From NCBI GenBank assembly GCA_021521415.1, contig JAIQDT010003543.1, forward strand, positions 103,572-167,571: a stretch of DNA of 64,000 bases. The letters run 5' to 3'. Source of the stretch: Bidens hawaiensis. Taxonomy: Eukaryota > Streptophyta > Magnoliopsida > Asterales > Asteraceae. Positions 60,101-64,000 of the stretch are shown here, one piece after another (the first letter of the stretch is position 1; each line of letters opens with the position of its first letter). A program made the translations under genes and the position numbers. The notes below the pieces were generated by a model that had not been told where the DNA came from, searched no databases, and saw only the letters and a program-made list of their open reading frames with translations.

Positions 60101-61852
60101 TGGAAGGTATGGTGGTACCAACTTTGTGAAACACATGACTCCGGATGAATTTAGAAGTCTTGATTTGCTGGCTTGGTGGAGAGGTAAGGAGGATGAGTTT
60201 CCGATCCTCGCCGCCATGGCCAAAGATTTACTAACGGTCCAAGCTTCCACGGTAGCTTCGGAGTCTGCTTTTTCTGTTTCTGGCAGGGTTATATCGATTA
60301 GGAGGACTCGACTCACTGCACCAGCTATAGAGATGTCGATTTGCTACAAGGATTACTTGGACTCTTTAGATAGGGCACAACATCAACGCTCACTCGAGGG
60401 GGAAATGGAGTATGAAGCGGGCTTGTATGAAGACGAGGTCAATGAAGGACACACTCAACCAATGACCGATGAAGAAGCCGCGTACGACGATTACCTAAGA
60501 AATAGCTCGGGATCGGGTAGCGAAGAAAATTAGTTAAAGAAACAGCAAACATGGAGGCAAATCATGAGTAAGAAACAGCAAGTTGTTCATGTAATCGTGT
60601 CTAAGCATTCTTTTTCCTAATATGTGCTCTTAATTACTTGTTGATTTGGATTTTTCTAATTTAGTTAAAGAAATAGCAAACATGGAGGCAAATCATGAAC
60701 AAACTGCGATTGGAAACAACAGGAGCATCTGCTAGTTCACGATTTAATGTTTGTATTTTTGAGTTAAATCATGAACAACAGTTCTTGGCAGAGATTTCTT
60801 CAGTGTTAATGATTTTTGAGTTACGAATATGCGATAACGATTTAATGTTTGTATTTTTAATGTAAAAACTATAAATGAAAGTTATGTGTTTTTAATCTTT
60901 GGTTTGTTGAAAACACATTCACCAACACACACTCATACAGTCATACTCATCTTCCAAGCAAAGAACCCTAACAACGAAAGCAAAGAATGGCTTCGGTCAG
61001 TCCGTTTTGCCTTGTAGTTACCGTTTTGCCTTGTAGTTACCGGTTTGTTTATACTGTGAAAAAATAATGGTCTTCATTAAGTACAAAATATAAAAAACAA
61101 ATATTCGTATTTGAAACCGCGAAATTTAAAAAAAAAAAAAAAAAAAAACCGGTTAATAAAAAAAACCGGTTAATAAAAAAACCGGTTAATAAAAAAACCG
61201 GTTTATTAACCGGTTCTAACCGGTTTCTAAACCGGTCCTAACCGGTTAGACCGGTTAGGGTTTTGACAGCAAAAAACCGGTTATTAACCGGTCCGGTTAT
61301 TAACCGAACCGGTTTTTTTCCGGGCCAAAAAAACCGGTCCGGTTAATAACCGAACCGGTTTTTTTAAAAAAACCGGTTTGTGCACCTCTAGCTACGGTAC
61401 CTTCAATCTCTTGATTGTAGCATGATGAATGTAAGCAGAAGAATAGTTATAGTATTTGTAGGCGGTGGTCATCGAGCGAGCATAGCTACGTTTGATACCG
61501 CTTTTCGCATTGGCTTCCCAATAAGTCACGGATTTGGGTTGTTCCTCCAAAGGCGTCACCCATGAAACTATCATACTCCTCCCGGTGTAATCACCTTGTG
61601 TTATATGAACCTACAAACATTTGTGCATGTTAACATTAGTACGTATTTCACTAATAGTATAAAAACAATTAATGCAACATTTGATCATATAACAAAAGTA
61701 ACCTGTTCAGGAGCATTGTAACCATGAGGTGGCGGGAAATGGCTCTTCGGAATCTCGATGGATGGCGCGGCTTTTCTAACGTAGCTGCTTGTTGTACCGG
61801 CTTCACTTACTCCGATAAATAAAAGAAACAATATTGTTACGAGACACCACAT
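54145..61852 (-). CDS. Secreted purple acid phosphatase
   Basis: Eight coding exons with GT-AG borders: 61852-61703, 61610-61401, 55732-55621, 55510-55284, 55144-55006, 54908-54688, 54606-54485 and 54340-54145. They give 458 residues, normal for the large plant PAP class. A signal peptide ([18 protein letters not shown]) implies secretion or vacuolar/wall targeting. An N-terminal fibronectin-like domain ([20 protein letters not shown]) precedes the metallophosphatase domain. All expected metal ligands are present: D159 in GDLG, D187 and Y190 in GDFSYAD, N224 in GNHE, H309 in VLMHSPMY, H346 and H348 in [10 protein letters not shown]. The enzyme hydrolyses phosphate monoesters at low pH, typically for phosphate scavenging. 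It resembles the PAP10/PAP12/PAP26 group, but I cannot assign a paralogue. Intron 2 (5668 bp) holds a hAT transposon, a Mutator-like miniature element and a SINE. Confidence 0.94.
56789..57730. mobile_element. Mutator-like miniature element in phosphatase intron 2
   Basis: The inverted ends are about 55 bp long: TTTTCTAATATATGCCCTAA then GGCACAT on the left, and ATGTGCCTTAAGGCGTATAT then TAGAAAA on the right. The 9 bp TSD has one mismatch (ATAATTCAA at 56780-56788, ATAATTAAA at 57731-57739). No transposase. A SINE is nested inside. Confidence 0.75.
56961..57160 (-). mobile_element. tRNA-derived SINE with poly(A) tail
   Basis: On the minus strand CTAGTCCAATGGTATCTTAT looks like an A-box region and GGTTCGAATCTC is a B-box. 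The sequence ends about 200 bases from its start in a ten-base A run (T run at 56961-56970). That is the layout of a tRNA-derived SINE. No TSD was found. Confidence 0.65.
57854..61390 (+). mobile_element. hAT transposon in phosphatase intron 2
   Basis: 3537 bp. Inverted ends TAGAGATGGCC and GTGCACCTCTA, with the perfect 8 bp TSD GCTACGGT (57846-57853 and 61391-61398). Both subterminal regions are packed with AACCGGTT and ACCGGTTTTT (57877-58150 and 61147-61380), likely transposase binding sites. One broken transposase gene lies on the plus strand, antisense to the phosphatase. The right TSD starts at intron position +3, next to the GT of the 5' splice site of exon 2. Confidence 0.95.
58433..60533 (+). 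pseudogene. hAT transposase with BED zinc finger, three frameshifts
   Basis: Pieces in order: 58433-58876, a BED zinc finger ([35 protein letters not shown]); 58968-59831, the catalytic and insertion region ([61 protein letters not shown]); 59788-59991, its continuation ([20 protein letters not shown]); 60030-60533, the C-terminal dimerisation region ([39 protein letters not shown]). Frame changes occur near 58867-58875 (a four-C run), near 59800 and near 59975. The domains are well preserved, so inactivation looks recent. It belongs to the Ac-like group related to the RICESLEEPER domesticated proteins. Confidence 0.93.
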
Positions 61853-62153
61853 GATTGTTTGTTGGCAGCTACAGGAATGTATTGATGAAAGATTTTGGCA
61901 ACTGTAATTTGAATATATAAGGAGCTGGACCTAAAAAGGTTGAGTCTGTTAAGATCCGTTGGATTCTCCTTTAATCATATTATTATTAAATTTCTATTGC
62001 TATATTAATATTGTTTTATTTGAACGATAAACTTGGGAAATCAAATCAGAACACCCTGGCCAATTTTTAAGGATTCTAACATTTGACTAAAAACAGTCTT
62101 TCAAAACTAAAGTTACAATCATGAATTACTTAAGTATCTAGATATGTTAACGG
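61853..62153. promoter_or_regulatory. Presumed promoter of the purple acid phosphatase
   Basis: Minus-strand TATATATTCAAATTACAG lies about 55-75 bases upstream of the ATG (plus-strand 61903-61922), a plausible TATA region. A miniature element begins at 62154, so the gene's non-repetitive upstream space is only about 300 bp. Confidence 0.4.
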
Positions 62154-63108
62154 CGGAGGTGGCAATATGAGTGGGTTAGGTTGGATTTGAGTGATGGGTT
62201 AGAATAGGTTTGGGTCAGGATGAATTTTTAAAATAGAGGGTTATGATGGATATGGGTTAAGATGGATAAAGTCAATTCATCTTGACCCAAGTAAAGGTAA
62301 AAATGTAAAGGGCTTCAAAAACCCCTCAAAAAAAATATTCAAAAAATTTAATAAAAAATTAATAACTTAAAATATAAATCAAAAACGCAAAAACTAAAAT
62401 AACTAAATTGTCTCCCACGTCGTCCTCGTTCATAAAAAAACTCGTTTTGTCTCGGTTCTTTTTTGCTTTTTTTTTTCGTCTCGGTATCTATTCGGTTTCA
62501 ATGTTTTCGGTTTTTTGTTCGGTTTCGATTTCTCGGTTTTGTTCGGTTTAGGATGGATATGGGTCAAGATGGGTAAAGTTAACCCATCTTGAACTAAGTA
62601 AAGGTTAAAATACAAAGGGTTTCAAAAACCCCTCAAAAAATTATTCAAAAAAATGAATAAAAAAATAATAACTCAAAATATAAATCGAAAATGCTAAAAG
62701 TAAAATAACTAAAATGTTTCCCCTGTCTTCCTCGTTCATAAAAAAAAAAACTCGGTTTTGTCTCAGTTCAGGTTTGGTTTTTTCAGTTTTTTTCGCTTCG
62801 ATTTTGCTTTTTTTTTTCATTTCGGTCGGTTTCGGTATATGTTCGGTTTCAATGATTTCGGTTTCGATTTCTCGGTTTCTATTCGGTTCCGTGGGTTTTG
62901 TTTGAAATAAAATTGGATAAAGCTTGTTTTAGTCCATTCTAATCCATAAACAAACCCATTCTAACCTATATCCAAAAGTCACTAGCATTTTCCCAACCCA
63001 TCTTGACCTTCTTGTAAAATTCTTTTGATCCATCCTGACTCATCTCAATTTTAAAAGTTATCCAAATTGACCCAAAACAATCCATTTGGGTTTGTTTTGC
63101 CACCCTTA
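62154..63108. mobile_element. hAT-type miniature element upstream of the phosphatase
   Basis: Perfect 8 bp TSD GTTAACGG (62146-62153 and 63109-63116). The ends are imperfect inverted repeats around GGTGGCAA and TTGCCACC. Inside, a block of about 300 bp is tandemly duplicated (GGATATGGGT at about 62248 and 62551, each followed by CTCGTTCATAAAAAAA and CGGTTT-rich sequence). No transposase. Confidence 0.8.
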
Positions 63109-63116
63109 GTTAACGG

Positions 63117-64000
63117 TGTGATACTTGGTAAATGTAAAAGCACATATGCTTCAATGCTGATCTACTCCACACGAAACATCTTTCAATTACCAACTTAAGC
63201 TTGCGTTGGGAAGCAACGGTAAGCAAATTAGTTTTTTTTAAACCCTAAAGGTTAAAAAGTTAACACACATCACATTACATTCCGAAGATCCAGTTACGTT
63301 GACTAACTCTAACTTGTTCATGTCTAATGGGAGTTGGGGGGGGGGGGGGGGAGGAATTTTGCATCAGATTTGATTAAGAAGGATAATAACAGGCCGATTA
63401 CCATATTTTAACTACAAAAATTTTGTCATTATGTCATGTTTCGATTAATAACATTTTAAATTTTTTTAAAGCAAATTGGCTTATTAGATCATCCAAACTA
63501 TGACTTGTTAGTCGATAATAATCCATAATGACAATGTGACTGATGACACTTCTAACTTTCACTTTTGCTGTCAAAATCATTCTCACTCTAACGAACATGT
63601 AACTTCCTTCATCGGCCTCTAATCATCATTTTATTGTTTTAAAACAATTTTCAATACGCTGATCGGGATAACAATTAACCAATTGTTTTTGAGGGCTGAC
63701 ATAGACCGATAAAACACATTTCTATATTGTTCATCATCTAAAGTGATTTTTTTATTTTACATTTTTTTAAAGTTAGCGACTTGATTATAATTGATAACAT
63801 GTTATTAAAGCATCCAGAAGTAAACATTTTATTTAAGAATACATTGGTTAAAAACTAAAAAAGATATTTAATTAGACGCACGATAAGTAGTTGTTGATCA
63901 AGTGCTGTGCAGCAGCAGAATCGTAATCGTAAGGTAATCTATTTATCTCCTGCACTCTCTTCTCTTCGCCTCGGATCTTAAATTATTCATTTCATTTCCT
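63117..64000. other. Intergenic, G-run, possible start of a gene at the right edge
   Basis: A 16-base G run lies at 63336-63351. The last ~100 bases are pyrimidine-rich (CTGCACTCTCTTCTCTTCGC) and could be the 5' UTR of a plus-strand gene beyond the window. No start codon or ORF supports it yet. Confidence 0.35.

Noticed and set aside
63900..64000. 5' end of a further plus-strand gene
   Set aside because: A pyrimidine-rich stretch alone is not enough; no start codon or coding sequence is in the window.

Overview
This is nuclear DNA from a plant. The genes have many short GT-AG introns, the intergenic space is packed with nested LTR retrotransposons and small DNA transposons, and the four protein genes match families well known in angiosperms. 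The LTR families with TGTCACACCC ends suggest an asterid, perhaps a daisy-family (Asteraceae) species. That placement is an inference, not something the window proves.

Four complete protein genes were traced exon by exon, all on the minus strand. (1) 2797-6683: a 736-residue protein with an MCRS_N domain and an FHA domain, EMB1967 type. (2) 42585-46447: an 822-residue Golgi methyltransferase, PMT24/25/26 type. (3) 47571-51994: a 697-residue FG-GAP membrane protein, NERD1 type. (4) 54145-61852: a 458-residue secreted purple acid phosphatase. A tRNA-Gly(GCC) gene with a one-base deletion lies at 2238-2307. The genes look like single-copy housekeeping or development genes. They share strand and neighbourhood but no obvious pathway.

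The rest is mostly transposons, and insertion order can be read from target-site duplications (TSDs). At 8980-14030 an old repeat copy is split by a hAT-type element (10190-13776), which is itself split by a 3 kb solo LTR (10385-13431). A second solo LTR lies at 17062-19026. At 21201-41858 a decayed Ty1/copia element was interrupted twice: by a nearly intact 12.9 kb Ty3/gypsy chromovirus (24815-37671, minus strand) and by a solo LTR (38197-40110). The gypsy element has a 2143 bp internal tandem duplication, a shortened gag and two nonsense codons, yet its LTRs are almost identical.

Transposons also sit inside gene introns. A Mutator-like element with 35 bp perfect terminal repeats, carrying a SINE and a long hairpin, lies in the methyltransferase gene. 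A 3.5 kb hAT transposon with a broken transposase lies in the phosphatase gene. Both inserted within about 16 bases of a 5' splice site. Three LTR families, plus one unassigned intergenic stretch, carry clusters of short palindromes whose sequences differ. That is the most unusual recurring pattern in the window.
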